Below the pieces are notes generated by a model. It did not search any database. It was not told the DNA's origin and saw only the letters and a program-made list of their open reading frames with translations. A DNA stretch of 64,000 nt from an uncultured Eubacteriales bacterium (GTDB lineage Bacteria; Bacillota; Clostridia; Oscillospirales; Oscillospiraceae), in NCBI GenBank assembly GCA_900553805.1, contig USEU01000001.1:1-64000 (forward strand). Direction: 5' to 3'. Positions 53,026-62,129 of this stretch are shown in pieces. The number at the start of each line of letters is the position of its first letter. The stretch's first letter is position 1. The position numbers and the translations under genes are program-made.

Positions 53026-54057
53026 TTACAGGTAGTGCTCTGCATCGGTAAATTCCAGAACCGGGTGGATGGAAACCTTCCGCACGGTGCCTTTATGGTT
53101 GACCAAATCCAGCAGTGCCCGTGCCGCTTCGATACCAACATCCCGGTGGGGAAACTGGTAGGAGATGCTGCGCTTGAACCAATCCTGGTTCTCCGGGCTG
53201 GGACTGCGCAGAAATTCGTTGTAGAGGATACGGGTAACCATCGCCTGGAGTTCGCGGGAGTAGCACAGCACGGCAGTATCGGCTGGATGCTCCTGCAGTG
53301 CCTGCCGGATGCGGGCAACAATGCCGTCGGGAATGCCTGTGGAGTAATTGCTGACAATCTGATTGAACCAGGCTTCATCCAGTTCCTCTAGCTGAATAAC
53401 ATCCACGGAAACGTCGCTGCGTTCCATCAGAATACTTCTTACACCCTGTACACGGGCGGATTCTTTGTAATTTTGATATTTGGGGCGCAGGTACAGAAAC
53501 TTCCGGTATCCGTTTTGAAGAAAAATATCCACGCGATCCCGGGAAGAGGCATAGTAATCATATACAACGCTGCTGACATCCGGCACGCCGCCCATGCAGT
53601 CGACTGCCGATACGAGAACCTTCTGACTGCGGATGCGCTCCATGTCCTCCGGTCGAATGCCAATGCCGCGAGCGGCAATGTAGATCATCCCATCCGCCTG
53701 ACCGCTGATGCAGGCATCGATGCAGCCGGCGAGGCTGCCCTGCTCGTCAAAGCTGGTCAGAAGAATACTGTAGCCGTAGGGAGCCAGATAGGAACGGATG
53801 CCCTGGATAATATTGTGATACCGAGGCTGGGACAGGTTGTTGCTCAGCCGAACTGCAATGCAGTGGGAGCGTTTGGTTTTCAGCCTCTGCGCGGAATTAT
53901 TTGGAATGTAGCTCAGCTCCTGCGCTGCCGCGAGAACGCGCTGACGGGTCTGCTCGGAGACAGTCTTACCTGGGGTGCTGTTAATGACATAGGAGACGGT
54001 TGCCACGGATACGCCGGCTGCGCTGGCGATGTCCTTGATGGTAGCCTTGGAACTCAT
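53026..54057 (-). CDS. LacI-family transcriptional regulator (343 aa)
   Basis: The N-terminal LacI helix-turn-helix is ATIKDIASAAGVSVATVSYV with the hinge region (NNSAQRLK) after it. Residues 60-340 form a sugar-binding-protein-like effector domain (HCIAVRLSNN...YHNIIQGIRSYL). Such regulators normally sense a sugar or its phosphate, hinting that the sulfated substrate is a carbohydrate. ATG 54057 follows AGGAGG; an ATG seven codons earlier overlaps that site. It heads the sulfatase operon and faces the importer genes, whose promoter carries a LacI-type operator. Confidence 0.94.
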   Translation of the reverse strand: MSSKATIKDIASAAGVSVATVSYVINSTPGKTVSEQTRQRVLAAAQELSYIPNNSAQRLKTKRSHCIAVRLSNNLSQPRYHNIIQGIRSYLAPYGYSILLTSFDEQGSLAGCIDACISGQADGMIYIAARGIGIRPEDMERIRSQKVLVSAVDCMGGVPDVSSVVYDYYASSRDRVDIFLQNGYRKFLYLRPKYQNYKESARVQGVRSILMERSDVSVDVIQLEELDEAWFNQIVSNYSTGIPDGIVARIRQALQEHPADTAVLCYSRELQAMVTRILYNEFLRSPSPENQDWFKRSISYQFPHRDVGIEAARALLDLVNHKGTVRKVSIHPVLEFTDAEHYL

Positions 54058-54109
54058 AAAAGAACCTCCTGCCTTCAAGATATATAAACAATTAACTAAT
54101 CATACGGAC

Positions 54110-54138
54110 ATTATATCAGAGGGGATTTGCTGGTTCAA
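54110..54138 (-). promoter_or_regulatory. Promoter of the lacI-sulfatase operon
   Basis: TTGAAC (54133-54138), a 17-base spacer and TATAAT (54110-54115) are read on the minus strand, 52 bases before the start codon. Confidence 0.8.
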
Positions 54139-54187
54139 TTGTAACATTCGACAAAAAGAGAATGATTATTTAAGAGAATTTGCCTAA

Positions 54188-54216
54188 TTGACAATGATTG
54201 TACGTTGAATTACAAT
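54188..54216 (+). promoter_or_regulatory. Promoter of the esterase-importer unit
   Basis: Consensus TTGACA (54188-54193), a 17-base spacer and TACAAT (54211-54216). Transcription would start inside the palindrome at 54224-54239. Confidence 0.88.
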
Positions 54217-54223
54217 GTTTACA

Positions 54224-54239
54224 GGTTAACCGATTAACC
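54224..54239. promoter_or_regulatory. LacI-type operator at the transcription start
   Basis: GGTTAACCGATTAACC is a palindrome with one mismatch and a central CG, the form LacI-family repressors bind. It covers the expected +1 of the promoter at 54188-54216, the classic repression position, and lies about 170 bases from the lacI start codon. Confidence 0.75.
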
Positions 54240-54255
54240 CAAAAAGGAAAGCGAG

Positions 54256-54939
54256 ATGATGAATGTGGAGAAATCAGGTGAGGAGCGCATCATCCGTAGC
54301 CATCTGCAAAGGGAAAAAGCGGGTAAGCTTGAGCGGATGCGGCGGCTGAACCTCTTTGCCCGCAAGGGACAGATCGTTTTTGCGGGCTCCAGCTTAATGG
54401 AGCAGTTCCCGATCAACGAATTTCTTCTGGATTATGACCTGCCCTATGTGATTTACAACAGGGGCATCTGTGGATATACCACAGCGGAAATGATGGATGC
54501 GCTGCAGGAAATGGTTTTTGACCTGGAGCCCCGGTATTTATTCTTGAACATTGGAACAAACGATCTCAACGGATCCGGCTATATTCAGGAGGAAATGATT
54601 GCCAGATATGAGGCAATTTTGCAGAAAATCAAGGAAAAACTACCGCAAATTCAGATTTATCTTCTGGCCTATTTCCCAGTGAATCCTGACACTTCCAATA
54701 TCGCGTGGATGGCGGAAACCTTCCGGAACCGGACAAATACCCGGATCCGCGCAGCCAACGAAGCTGTTCGGGAGCTGGCAGAAAAGTATGGTGCAAGATT
54801 CGCGAATTTCAACCGGGGCATCACCGATGGCGACGGCCAGCTGAAGGCACAGTACACGATCGATGGCATACACATGTACGCCGACGGCTATAATCAGGTT
54901 ATGGAACAACTAATTCCTGTTCTCAAATCACTGCAGTAG
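54256..54939 (+). CDS. SGNH/GDSL hydrolase, probable esterase (227 aa)
   Basis: This is a lipase/acylhydrolase-fold enzyme. Block I is FAGSSLMEQF with the catalytic Ser, the Gly block is YNRGICGYTT, the Asn block is NIGTNDLNGSG and the final Asp-His pair is in TIDGIHMYADGY. There is no signal peptide, so it acts inside. Enzymes of this kind remove acetyl or other acyl groups from carbohydrates. As the first gene of the importer-side unit it may de-acylate the imported sulfated compound. AAAGGAAAG precedes tandem ATGs. Confidence 0.9.
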   Translation: MMNVEKSGEERIIRSHLQREKAGKLERMRRLNLFARKGQIVFAGSSLMEQFPINEFLLDYDLPYVIYNRGICGYTTAEMMDALQEMVFDLEPRYLFLNIGTNDLNGSGYIQEEMIARYEAILQKIKEKLPQIQIYLLAYFPVNPDTSNIAWMAETFRNRTNTRIRAANEAVRELAEKYGARFANFNRGITDGDGQLKAQYTIDGIHMYADGYNQVMEQLIPVLKSLQ

Positions 54940-54958
54940 ATGATTATTTTTGAAAATA

Positions 54959-54968
54959 TAAACGTTTA
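54959..54968. promoter_or_regulatory. Short CG-centred palindrome before sulfatase C
   Basis: TAAACGTTTA is a perfect 10-base palindrome with a central CG, 46 bases before the sulfatase C start. It could be a second, weaker LacI-type site, but no good promoter is seen beside it. Confidence 0.35.
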
Positions 54969-55013
54969 AAAACGAACTAATAACGCTGTATTCGTTCGGC
55001 AAGGAGTTCACGA

Positions 55014-56402
55014 ATGAGACCCAATATTCTGTTTTTTTTCAGTGATCAGCACCGCGGCGACTGGATGCCCTATAACGCAGCGGTGAAGGCACAGCAAGGC
55101 GTTTCGGATTTGGAACTGCATACCCCAAATATCCGCGCAATGATGGATCGGGGAACCTCATTTGCAAACGCTTATTCCCCCGCACCAGTGTGCGCCCCGG
55201 CACGCGCCTGCCTGGCCAGCGGCCAGCACTACCGCAAGTGCCGGGTGTATCAGAACAACGTCAATTACGACCCTGCGCTTCCCAGCTTTTATGGCACGTT
55301 GAGGGAGAACGGCTATTATGTTACGGGCACCGGTAAATTTGACCTCAACAAGGCGGATCTCTATTGGGGCGATGGCTTCCACGAGCTGCTGCAGCGAATG
55401 GGCTTTTCCAACGCCAGCGACAACGAGGGAAAAATGGATACCATCTGGGCGGCGATGAAGAATGAGCCGGGACCATACGGCAGAATGCTGGAGCAGGCCG
55501 GATGGTTGGAGACCCACAAGCGGGACATGATGACCCGCGGCGGGAAGGATATTCCGACGCCACTGCCACCGGAATATTATGCGGATAATTGGATTGGAGA
55601 GAAGAGCAAGGCCATGCTTGCCGCGATGCCAAAGGATCAGCCTTGGTTTATGCAGATCAATTTCTCTGGCCCTCATGACCCCTGGGATGTGACCACCGGT
55701 ATGAAAGAGGCGATGAAGGATCGCCGGTTCCCGGATGCGGCGGAATGCAGCTTCCCGGAAAGCAATCAGGGCGTGCGCCAGAATTACGCGGCGATGATCG
55801 AGAACATCGATCGCATCATCGGCCAGTGTATTGAGCAGCTGCGGGCACAGGGCGAGTTGGAAAATACCCTGATCGTCTACGGCTCCGACCACGGTGAGAT
55901 GATGGGTGACCACGATCTTTATGGAAAGTCCAAGCCGGAGCAGGGTTCCATTCATATTCCGCTGGTGATTGATGCTTCCCACTTGGGCGGCAAGCCCGGC
56001 CGCTGCTACAGCGCACCGGTGGAGCTTCAGGATCTGGCTGCTACCTTCCTCGACTACGCAGGGGTGACACCCGGATATCCTATGGATTCCAAATCTCTGC
56101 GCCCAGCGGTGGAGGGCAGCGATGCGGCAATTCGTTCGTTTGCGGTCTCCGAGCTGATCCAGAACGATCGGAACGGCCCGATTACATCCTTTGCCGCCGT
56201 AACCGACGGCAGCTGGAAGCTCATCATGCGCAACGGACAGCCTGATCGGCTGTATTACCTGGAAACGGATCCCTTCGAGTGCCGCAATCTGGCACTGGAG
56301 CATCCGGAGGAGGCAGAACGCCTGCGTGCAGGCTTCCGGGCGCGCGGCGAACAGCTCGACCCTGTTATCCGACTCTACAACCAGTACTTCGGCGCGGTAT
56401 AA
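55014..56402 (+). CDS. Type I sulfatase C, cytoplasmic (462 aa)
   Basis: The first metal site is NILFFFSDQHRGDWMPY. The FGly motif is Cys60 in CAPARACLASGQ. SGPHDPWD, and GSDHGEMMGDHDLYGKSKP near 290-310, complete the metal and substrate residues. No signal peptide is seen. The DQHR start and CxPAR form resemble arylsulfatase A/choline-sulfatase-like groups, without a substrate being provable. It follows the esterase after 74 bases and precedes the importer genes. AAGGAG precedes the ATG. Confidence 0.93.
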   Translation: MRPNILFFFSDQHRGDWMPYNAAVKAQQGVSDLELHTPNIRAMMDRGTSFANAYSPAPVCAPARACLASGQHYRKCRVYQNNVNYDPALPSFYGTLRENGYYVTGTGKFDLNKADLYWGDGFHELLQRMGFSNASDNEGKMDTIWAAMKNEPGPYGRMLEQAGWLETHKRDMMTRGGKDIPTPLPPEYYADNWIGEKSKAMLAAMPKDQPWFMQINFSGPHDPWDVTTGMKEAMKDRRFPDAAECSFPESNQGVRQNYAAMIENIDRIIGQCIEQLRAQGELENTLIVYGSDHGEMMGDHDLYGKSKPEQGSIHIPLVIDASHLGGKPGRCYSAPVELQDLAATFLDYAGVTPGYPMDSKSLRPAVEGSDAAIRSFAVSELIQNDRNGPITSFAAVTDGSWKLIMRNGQPDRLYYLETDPFECRNLALEHPEEAERLRAGFRARGEQLDPVIRLYNQYFGAV

Positions 56403-56599
56403 CGTGCTGAAAATATAAGGCAGCACCGCGCAATCGTGCCTGCAGTGCACAGTGGATTTTTTACACGATTCCTTTCGCTTCAAAAGTGGAGAACGCATTA
56501 ATCATTCCTCTGGCCTTGAAGCCTCAAACTGCCGAAAATTTCTCACTGTGTTCGCCAGCCGAATTATGCGGCGCCGCCGTAAAAAAGGAGAACATAAAA

Positions 56600-58225
56600 A
56601 TGAAGAAGTTAATCAACCGCATTCTCTCTCTTGCATTGGCTGGCGCAATGGCGCTGAGCCTGGCAGCCTGCGGCAACTCCTCCGATTCCTCCGCAGCAAA
56701 GCCGACCGAAGCACCCAACGTTTCCGCAACTACAGCCGAAACAGAGGCAGCTGTACCCGAAAACGGCAGCAGCAAAAAGGAAAAATTGAACATTGGCGTG
56801 ACCATGCTGTGGGCGACCCTTTCCCCCTTCCAGACGAACCAGAACCAGTATGGCGCGTTCACGCGTCCTCTGTATGACCGTCTGGCGGTGATCTATGATG
56901 GCGAGTATGTCCCCCAGATGGCGGAATCCTGGGAAGTTGCGGATGACGGCCTGACCTGGACGGTCAAGATCCACGACAACATCACCGACTCCCAGGGCAA
57001 CCACATTACTGCCGACGATCTCGTCTGGTTCACCCAGGAAAGTATGAATCGCAAGCTCAAGCCTCTGTTTAATAAGCTGGGTGAAGTTTCCAAGATCGAC
57101 GACACCACCATGCAATTTGTAATGAAGAGCAATGTGGTCGGTGCATTTGAAATGATTCTGGCAAGCGTCTACGGCGTGTCCGAAGCGGCCTTCAAGGCCA
57201 GTGCCGATGAGTTCGCCAACACCACTGTGTCGAGTTCTGCGTACAAGGTCGTGGAATTCGTTCCCGGCTCTCACCTGAGCCTGGAGCTGCGCGAGGATTA
57301 CTGGAACAAGGACAATGAGCACCCCGCACTGCAGAACAACGTCAAGCACTTGACCTATACGATCATCACCGAGGCCTCCCAGCAGCAGATTGCGCTGGAA
57401 ACCGGTACCGTGGATTGTTTTGAATCTTTGACCAGCTCTCTGGTTCCTGAGTTTGACAACAATCCTGCCTATGGCAGAGCTACGGCATCCAGCGGCAACG
57501 GTATTCAGATGTATTTCAGCGGCGACGAGTCCCGCCCGTGTGGCCGGAGCGAGGATCTGTGCAAGGCCATCGCCTACTGCATTGATATAAACGGCGTGGT
57601 GGCCGCTGCTTATGAGGGATTGGCTTCTACCATGCACTGCGGTGCTTCCAAAATGCTGGTGGGCTACAACCCAAAGTGGGACAATGAGCCGTACTTCGAG
57701 TACAATGTGGACAAGGCAAAGGACTACTTGGCTTCCTCCGGCTATGACGGCGAGGAGTTGGTGCTTGTCGCGGCCGCCGGCGGCGGCAACGACCGCCTGG
57801 CACAGATCCTGCAGGGCTATATGACTGCCATCGGCATTAACTGCAAGCTGAGCATGCTGGATGCGGCATTGTTCTCGGCAACCCGCTTCGATGGCGCACA
57901 ATATGACATGATCCTGGTCAGTGCCGGCGGCATTACCATTACCAACTGGTGGGGCGTCCGCTTTGATATGAACGCCTACGAAAAGGGCGACGGCACTGCC
58001 CGCCGTGACGAAACGCTGACAAACATGATCTACAATACCTGGACCGTGCAGGGCTATACCGAAGAGAACATTGATGCCATTCACTACTACCTGATGGATC
58101 ACTGCTATGTATACGGCCTTGTGAACCCCGATGTCTGCAATGTCTACAGAACCGACACGGGACTGGTGAGCGTCCCCATCAACTGCCAGGGCATGGCTGA
58201 TTTCGCAGCTGCCGTCTATCAGTAA
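56600..58225 (+). CDS. ABC transporter substrate-binding lipoprotein, family 5 (541 aa)
   Basis: This is an extracellular solute-binding protein of the oligopeptide/nickel (SBP_bac_5) family. A lipobox LAAC puts the lipidated Cys at residue 24. A Ser/Thr/Ala linker and the family start LNIGVTMLWATLSPFQTNQNQYG follow. AESWEVADDGLTWTVKIHDNI is the diagnostic segment near 105. AAAAGGAG precedes ATG 56600; the frame is open further upstream without a ribosome site. Family members bind peptides but also di- and oligosaccharides and opines. Context suggests a sulfated ligand. Permeases and ATPases follow. Confidence 0.94.
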   Translation: MKKLINRILSLALAGAMALSLAACGNSSDSSAAKPTEAPNVSATTAETEAAVPENGSSKKEKLNIGVTMLWATLSPFQTNQNQYGAFTRPLYDRLAVIYDGEYVPQMAESWEVADDGLTWTVKIHDNITDSQGNHITADDLVWFTQESMNRKLKPLFNKLGEVSKIDDTTMQFVMKSNVVGAFEMILASVYGVSEAAFKASADEFANTTVSSSAYKVVEFVPGSHLSLELREDYWNKDNEHPALQNNVKHLTYTIITEASQQQIALETGTVDCFESLTSSLVPEFDNNPAYGRATASSGNGIQMYFSGDESRPCGRSEDLCKAIAYCIDINGVVAAAYEGLASTMHCGASKMLVGYNPKWDNEPYFEYNVDKAKDYLASSGYDGEELVLVAAAGGGNDRLAQILQGYMTAIGINCKLSMLDAALFSATRFDGAQYDMILVSAGGITITNWWGVRFDMNAYEKGDGTARRDETLTNMIYNTWTVQGYTEENIDAIHYYLMDHCYVYGLVNPDVCNVYRTDTGLVSVPINCQGMADFAAAVYQ

Positions 58226-58299
58226 ATCCAATCCCGGTTTAATCTAAAGGCTATCCCGCATAACAGCGGGATGGCTCATTCCCCAAAAGGAGGAAGCAA

Positions 58300-59253
58300 G
58301 TGGGCCGCTATATAATAAAACGATTGCTTTGGATGATCCCAATTATCCTCTGTGTGGCAATCCTTGTTTTTACGCTGATGACCTTCTGCCCCGGTGACCC
58401 TGCCGCGATTGTTCTGGGTTCCTCGGCAACGGAGGAGGATATGAACCTGATGCGCGAGTCGCTGGGTCTGAACCGTCCTTTTCTGGTTCGCCTCGGCACT
58501 TATTTGAGGGATGCATTCCTGCGCTTTGATCTGGGAAGATCCTATCTGACCAAGGTAAGCATTGCGGATTCCATCCGCGAGTATCTTCCCCGCACCATGC
58601 TGCTGACCATCATCACAATGCTGATTTCTGTGGGACTGGCGCTGCCTCTCGGCATTACCGCAGCGACGCATCAGGGACGCTGGCAGGATACGGTGTGTAT
58701 GGTGTTTGCCCTTATTGGCATCTCTGTTCCGAGCTTCTGGCTGGCACTGCTGCTGATTCTGGAGTTTTCCGTGAAGCACGCCTGGCTCCCTGCCATGGGT
58801 ATCGGCGGGTTGAAATACTATATTCTTCCGGCTATTTCCGGCAGCCTTGGCGGCGTGGCGTCGCTGGCACGCCAGACCCGTTCCAGCATGCTGGATGTGA
58901 TCCGTGCGGATTACATCACCACCGCCCGGGCAAAGGGCGTGTCCGAACGCAATGTCATTACCAGACATGCGCTGAAAAATGCGCTGATTCCCATCATTAC
59001 GGTCATCGGCACACAGTTTGGCAGACAGTTGGGCGGTACAATGGTCATCGAAACGATTTTCGGTATCCCCGGCATGGGGCAGTTCATCATCACCGGCGTC
59101 AACCAGCGGGACTACCCGGTCGTTCAGTCGGGCGCAATCTTCCTGGCCATTGTATTCAGCCTGTGCATGCTGGGCGTCGATCTGCTGTATGCGGCGGCCG
59201 ATCCGCGCATCAAGGCGCAATATGCCAAGGGTAAAAGGAGGGCGAAGAAATGA
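58300..59253 (+). CDS. ABC transporter permease, DppB type (317 aa)
   Basis: The N-terminal signature MGRYIIKRLLWMIPIILCV and a periplasmic loop FCPGDPAAIVLGSSATEE are typical of DppB/OppB. The cytoplasmic EAA loop reads DYITTARAKGVSERNVITRHALKNALIPI. About six membrane helices are visible. It starts with GTG, supported by AAAAGGAGG 7 bases upstream. The end overlaps the next permease by 4 bases. Confidence 0.94.
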   Translation: MGRYIIKRLLWMIPIILCVAILVFTLMTFCPGDPAAIVLGSSATEEDMNLMRESLGLNRPFLVRLGTYLRDAFLRFDLGRSYLTKVSIADSIREYLPRTMLLTIITMLISVGLALPLGITAATHQGRWQDTVCMVFALIGISVPSFWLALLLILEFSVKHAWLPAMGIGGLKYYILPAISGSLGGVASLARQTRSSMLDVIRADYITTARAKGVSERNVITRHALKNALIPIITVIGTQFGRQLGGTMVIETIFGIPGMGQFIITGVNQRDYPVVQSGAIFLAIVFSLCMLGVDLLYAAADPRIKAQYAKGKRRAKK

Positions 59254-60140
59254 GTGATGCAATATATGAGCGTGTCCGGGAAAATTCCCAGCCTAAAAAG
59301 AAATCGGAATTTCTTCGCGTTCTGAAGCAGCTCAGTTACAATCGCGGCGCAATGGCCGGATTGATTATTTTTATGCTGGAGCTGATTCTCGTCTTGCTGG
59401 CCCCCGTCATTGCCCCCTATGACTACACGGCGATGGATCCCACAGCCATCCGGCAGGCACCCTCCATGGCGCACTGGTTCGGCTGTGACGATCTGGGACG
59501 GGATATTCTGTCCCGCGTTCTCTATGGCGGACGGTTCTCCATTACCATGGGCGTCTTCTCTGTGCTGATTTCGGCTTTCTTCGGCACCATCATCGGCTCC
59601 ATCGCCGGTTATTTCGGCGGACAGACGGACAATCTGATCATGCGTGTGCTGGATGTGATCCAGTCCCTGCCCGGCATGCTGCTGACAATTGTGATTTCAG
59701 CCGTTCTGGGTGCAGGGTATTTCAACACCATCCTGGCACTCTCTGTCAACCGTATTCCCGCTCAGGCGCGCATGCTGCGCGCTCAAATGATGAAAAACCG
59801 GGGGGCGGAATATGTGGAGGCGGCCCAGTCCATCAATTGCAGCAGACTGCGCATCATTGCGGTGCATCTGTTTCCCAATTCCTTCTCCCCGTTGATCGTG
59901 CAGATGACGATGGGTGTTGCAAGCATGATTTTGATGGCCGCATCGCTCTCATTTATCGGTCTGGGCGTTCAGCCGCCCCAGCCGGAGTGGGGAGCAATGC
60001 TCTCCGGCGCACGCCAGTTCATCCGCTCCGCGCCGCACATGGTCTTTTTCCCCGGCCTTGCCATTGCAATTACCATCCTTGCGCTGAATCTGTTGGGTGA
60101 CGGTCTGCGCGATTCCCTGGATCCGAAGTTGAAGAAGTAA
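59250..60140 (+). CDS. ABC transporter permease, DppC type (296 aa)
   Basis: An N-terminal cytoplasmic segment is followed by the OppC_N helix (MAGLIIFMLELILVLLAPVI). HWFGCDDLGRDILSRVLYGGRFS and the EAA-type loop NRGAEYVEAAQSINCSRLRII are typical DppC blocks. It forms the heterodimeric pore with the preceding permease. It is translationally coupled to it by ATGA. Confidence 0.95.
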   Translation: MSDAIYERVRENSQPKKKSEFLRVLKQLSYNRGAMAGLIIFMLELILVLLAPVIAPYDYTAMDPTAIRQAPSMAHWFGCDDLGRDILSRVLYGGRFSITMGVFSVLISAFFGTIIGSIAGYFGGQTDNLIMRVLDVIQSLPGMLLTIVISAVLGAGYFNTILALSVNRIPAQARMLRAQMMKNRGAEYVEAAQSINCSRLRIIAVHLFPNSFSPLIVQMTMGVASMILMAASLSFIGLGVQPPQPEWGAMLSGARQFIRSAPHMVFFPGLAIAITILALNLLGDGLRDSLDPKLKK

Positions 60141-60159
60141 GAAAGGAGAGGCTACCGAT

Positions 60160-61167
60160 ATGAGTGAAGAAATCCAAAACAGTGTACCTTTCCTGGAGGT
60201 TCAGGATCTGGTGGTAGAGTATTTTACCCGGGAATCCGTTGTCCACGCCGTCAACGGCGTCAGCTTTCAGCTTGGAAAGGGGCAGACCCTGGGCTTGGTG
60301 GGCGAAACCGGTGCAGGAAAAACTACCATTGCAAAATCCATTCTGCGGATTCTGCCCGACGTGGGTGCACGTATTGTCAGTGGAAAGACCTTCCTGGATG
60401 GCAAAGAAATATCGGCCGTTTCCGAAGCGGAAATGCGCCAGATTCGCGGTAAAAAAATTTCTATGATTTTTCAGGATCCTATGACCGCCCTGAACCCTGT
60501 GCAGACCGTCGGCAGCCAGATCGCGGAGGTCATCGCATTGCACACCCAGGGCCCACAGGCAGATTTCCGCAAACGGGCGGAGGAAATGCTGGAAATGGTC
60601 GGCATTCCAAGGGAGCGCTACGGCGAGTATCCCCACCAGTTCTCCGGCGGCATGAAGCAGCGCGTGGTCATTGCAATTGCGCTGGCCTGCAATCCGGAGC
60701 TCCTGTTGGCCGACGAGCCTACCACGGCGCTGGATGTTACCATCCAGGCGCAGGTGCTGCGCCTCATCGGCGAACTGAAAAGGAAGCTAGGGACCTCCAT
60801 GGTGCTGATCACGCACGATATGGGAATCGTCGCTACTTTCTGCGATTATGTAGCGGTGGTCTATGCGGGCAGCATCATTGAGTACGGAAGCAAAGAGCAG
60901 ATCTTCGACCACCGCTGCCACCCCTATACCATTGGCCTGTTTGGCGCAATTCCCAATATGGCTGTCAACGAAAGCCGTCTGCACCCAATTGAGGGACTTC
61001 CCCCCGATCCGACCGATCTGCCCAGCGGATGCGCCTTCTGGCCGCGCTGCAAGTACGCCACGGAGCGGTGCAAGACGGGTACTATTGAAATGACCCAAAC
61101 CGCAGACGGCCATCTGTGCAGATGCTGCAATCTTGCAGCCGTGCAAAAGGAGGAAGGAAAGAAATGA
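60160..61167 (+). CDS. ABC transporter ATPase, DppD type (335 aa)
   Basis: Walker A is GETGAGKTT (about residues 48-56), the signature is FSGGMKQR and Walker B is LLLADEPTTALDV. The C-terminal oligo_HPY region has a Cys-rich tail (CAFWPRCKYATERC and CRCC), as in DppD proteins that may bind an iron-sulfur cluster. The ribosome site GGAGAGG lies before ATG 60160. It is one of two ATPases powering the importer. Confidence 0.94.
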   Translation: MSEEIQNSVPFLEVQDLVVEYFTRESVVHAVNGVSFQLGKGQTLGLVGETGAGKTTIAKSILRILPDVGARIVSGKTFLDGKEISAVSEAEMRQIRGKKISMIFQDPMTALNPVQTVGSQIAEVIALHTQGPQADFRKRAEEMLEMVGIPRERYGEYPHQFSGGMKQRVVIAIALACNPELLLADEPTTALDVTIQAQVLRLIGELKRKLGTSMVLITHDMGIVATFCDYVAVVYAGSIIEYGSKEQIFDHRCHPYTIGLFGAIPNMAVNESRLHPIEGLPPDPTDLPSGCAFWPRCKYATERCKTGTIEMTQTADGHLCRCCNLAAVQKEEGKK

Positions 61168-62129
61168 GCGTGCCCGTAATTGAAGTGAGGGGACTGAAAA
61201 AGTATTTCCCGACGCCACGCGGAACCCTGCATGCGGTCGATGATGTAACGCTTAAAATTGAAAAGGGTACCACCCTGGGCGTTGTGGGCGAATCGGGCTG
61301 CGGAAAATCAACTCTGGGGCGCACCATTATTCATCTTCTGGAGCGAACCGACGGCCAGATTTTCTTAAATGGTGAGGATATATCCGACCTGAAAGGGAAA
61401 AAGCTGAAGCAGGCGCGGGAGAAAATGCAGATCATCTTCCAGGATCCCTATTCCTCCATTGATCCACGAAAAACCGTCGAGGCCACTATTTGTGAGCCGC
61501 TGAAAGTTTCAGGGCGATATTCCAAAAAGCAAATTGCTGAGATTTCCAACGAGCTGATGGAGTTGGTTGGCATTGACCACCGGCTTCGGGTATCGTACCC
61601 TCATGAACTGGACGGTGGACGCCGCCAGCGCGTGGGGATTGCACGTGCACTGGCGCTCAATCCTGATTTCGTGGTTTGCGACGAGCCGGTATCTGCGCTG
61701 GATGTTTCCATTCAGGCACAGGTGCTGAATCTGCTGCGGGATTTGCAGGAAAAGCGCGGGCTGACCTATCTGTTTGTGACCCACAATCTCTCTGTAGTTC
61801 GGCACATTTCAGATAACATCTGCGTAATGTACCTCGGTCAGGTCGTGGAGCTGTGCCCCACGGAGGAATTGTTCCGGCGTCCGCTGCACCCCTATACAAA
61901 GGCGCTGCTCTCGGCGATCCCTTCTGTGGATATTCACAATCTCACCCAGCCGGAAATTCTGGAGGGCGAATTGACCTCTCCCATCAATCCCAAGCCTGGC
62001 TGCCGCTTTGCAGCCCGCTGTAAATATGCTGCCGAGGAATGCCTGAAGCCACAGATTCAGGAGGAGGTCACACCCGGTCATCTGGTTCGGTGCTGCCGGA
62101 TTCGCGAAATTAATAAAGAAGTTCTTTAA
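61164..62129 (+). CDS. ABC transporter ATPase, DppF type (321 aa), variant signature
   Basis: Walker A is GESGCGKST and Walker B FVVCDEPVSALDVS. The signature reads LDGGRRQR, with Asp in place of the usual Ser of LSGGQ; the partner ATPase has a standard form. A C-terminal oligo_HPY motif includes FRRPLHPYTKALLSAIP and a Cys-containing CRFAARCKYAAEEC. It starts at ATG 61164 inside the stop of the first ATPase (ATGA). It ends the importer genes. Confidence 0.93.
   Translation: MSVPVIEVRGLKKYFPTPRGTLHAVDDVTLKIEKGTTLGVVGESGCGKSTLGRTIIHLLERTDGQIFLNGEDISDLKGKKLKQAREKMQIIFQDPYSSIDPRKTVEATICEPLKVSGRYSKKQIAEISNELMELVGIDHRLRVSYPHELDGGRRQRVGIARALALNPDFVVCDEPVSALDVSIQAQVLNLLRDLQEKRGLTYLFVTHNLSVVRHISDNICVMYLGQVVELCPTEELFRRPLHPYTKALLSAIPSVDIHNLTQPEILEGELTSPINPKPGCRFAARCKYAAEECLKPQIQEEVTPGHLVRCCRIREINKEVL

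Noticed and set aside
56403-56599. A small gene between sulfatase C and the binding protein
   Set aside because: The frames are short and lack ribosome sites. The stretch holds a small AGGCAGCACCG/CGTGCCT hairpin but no clear promoter.
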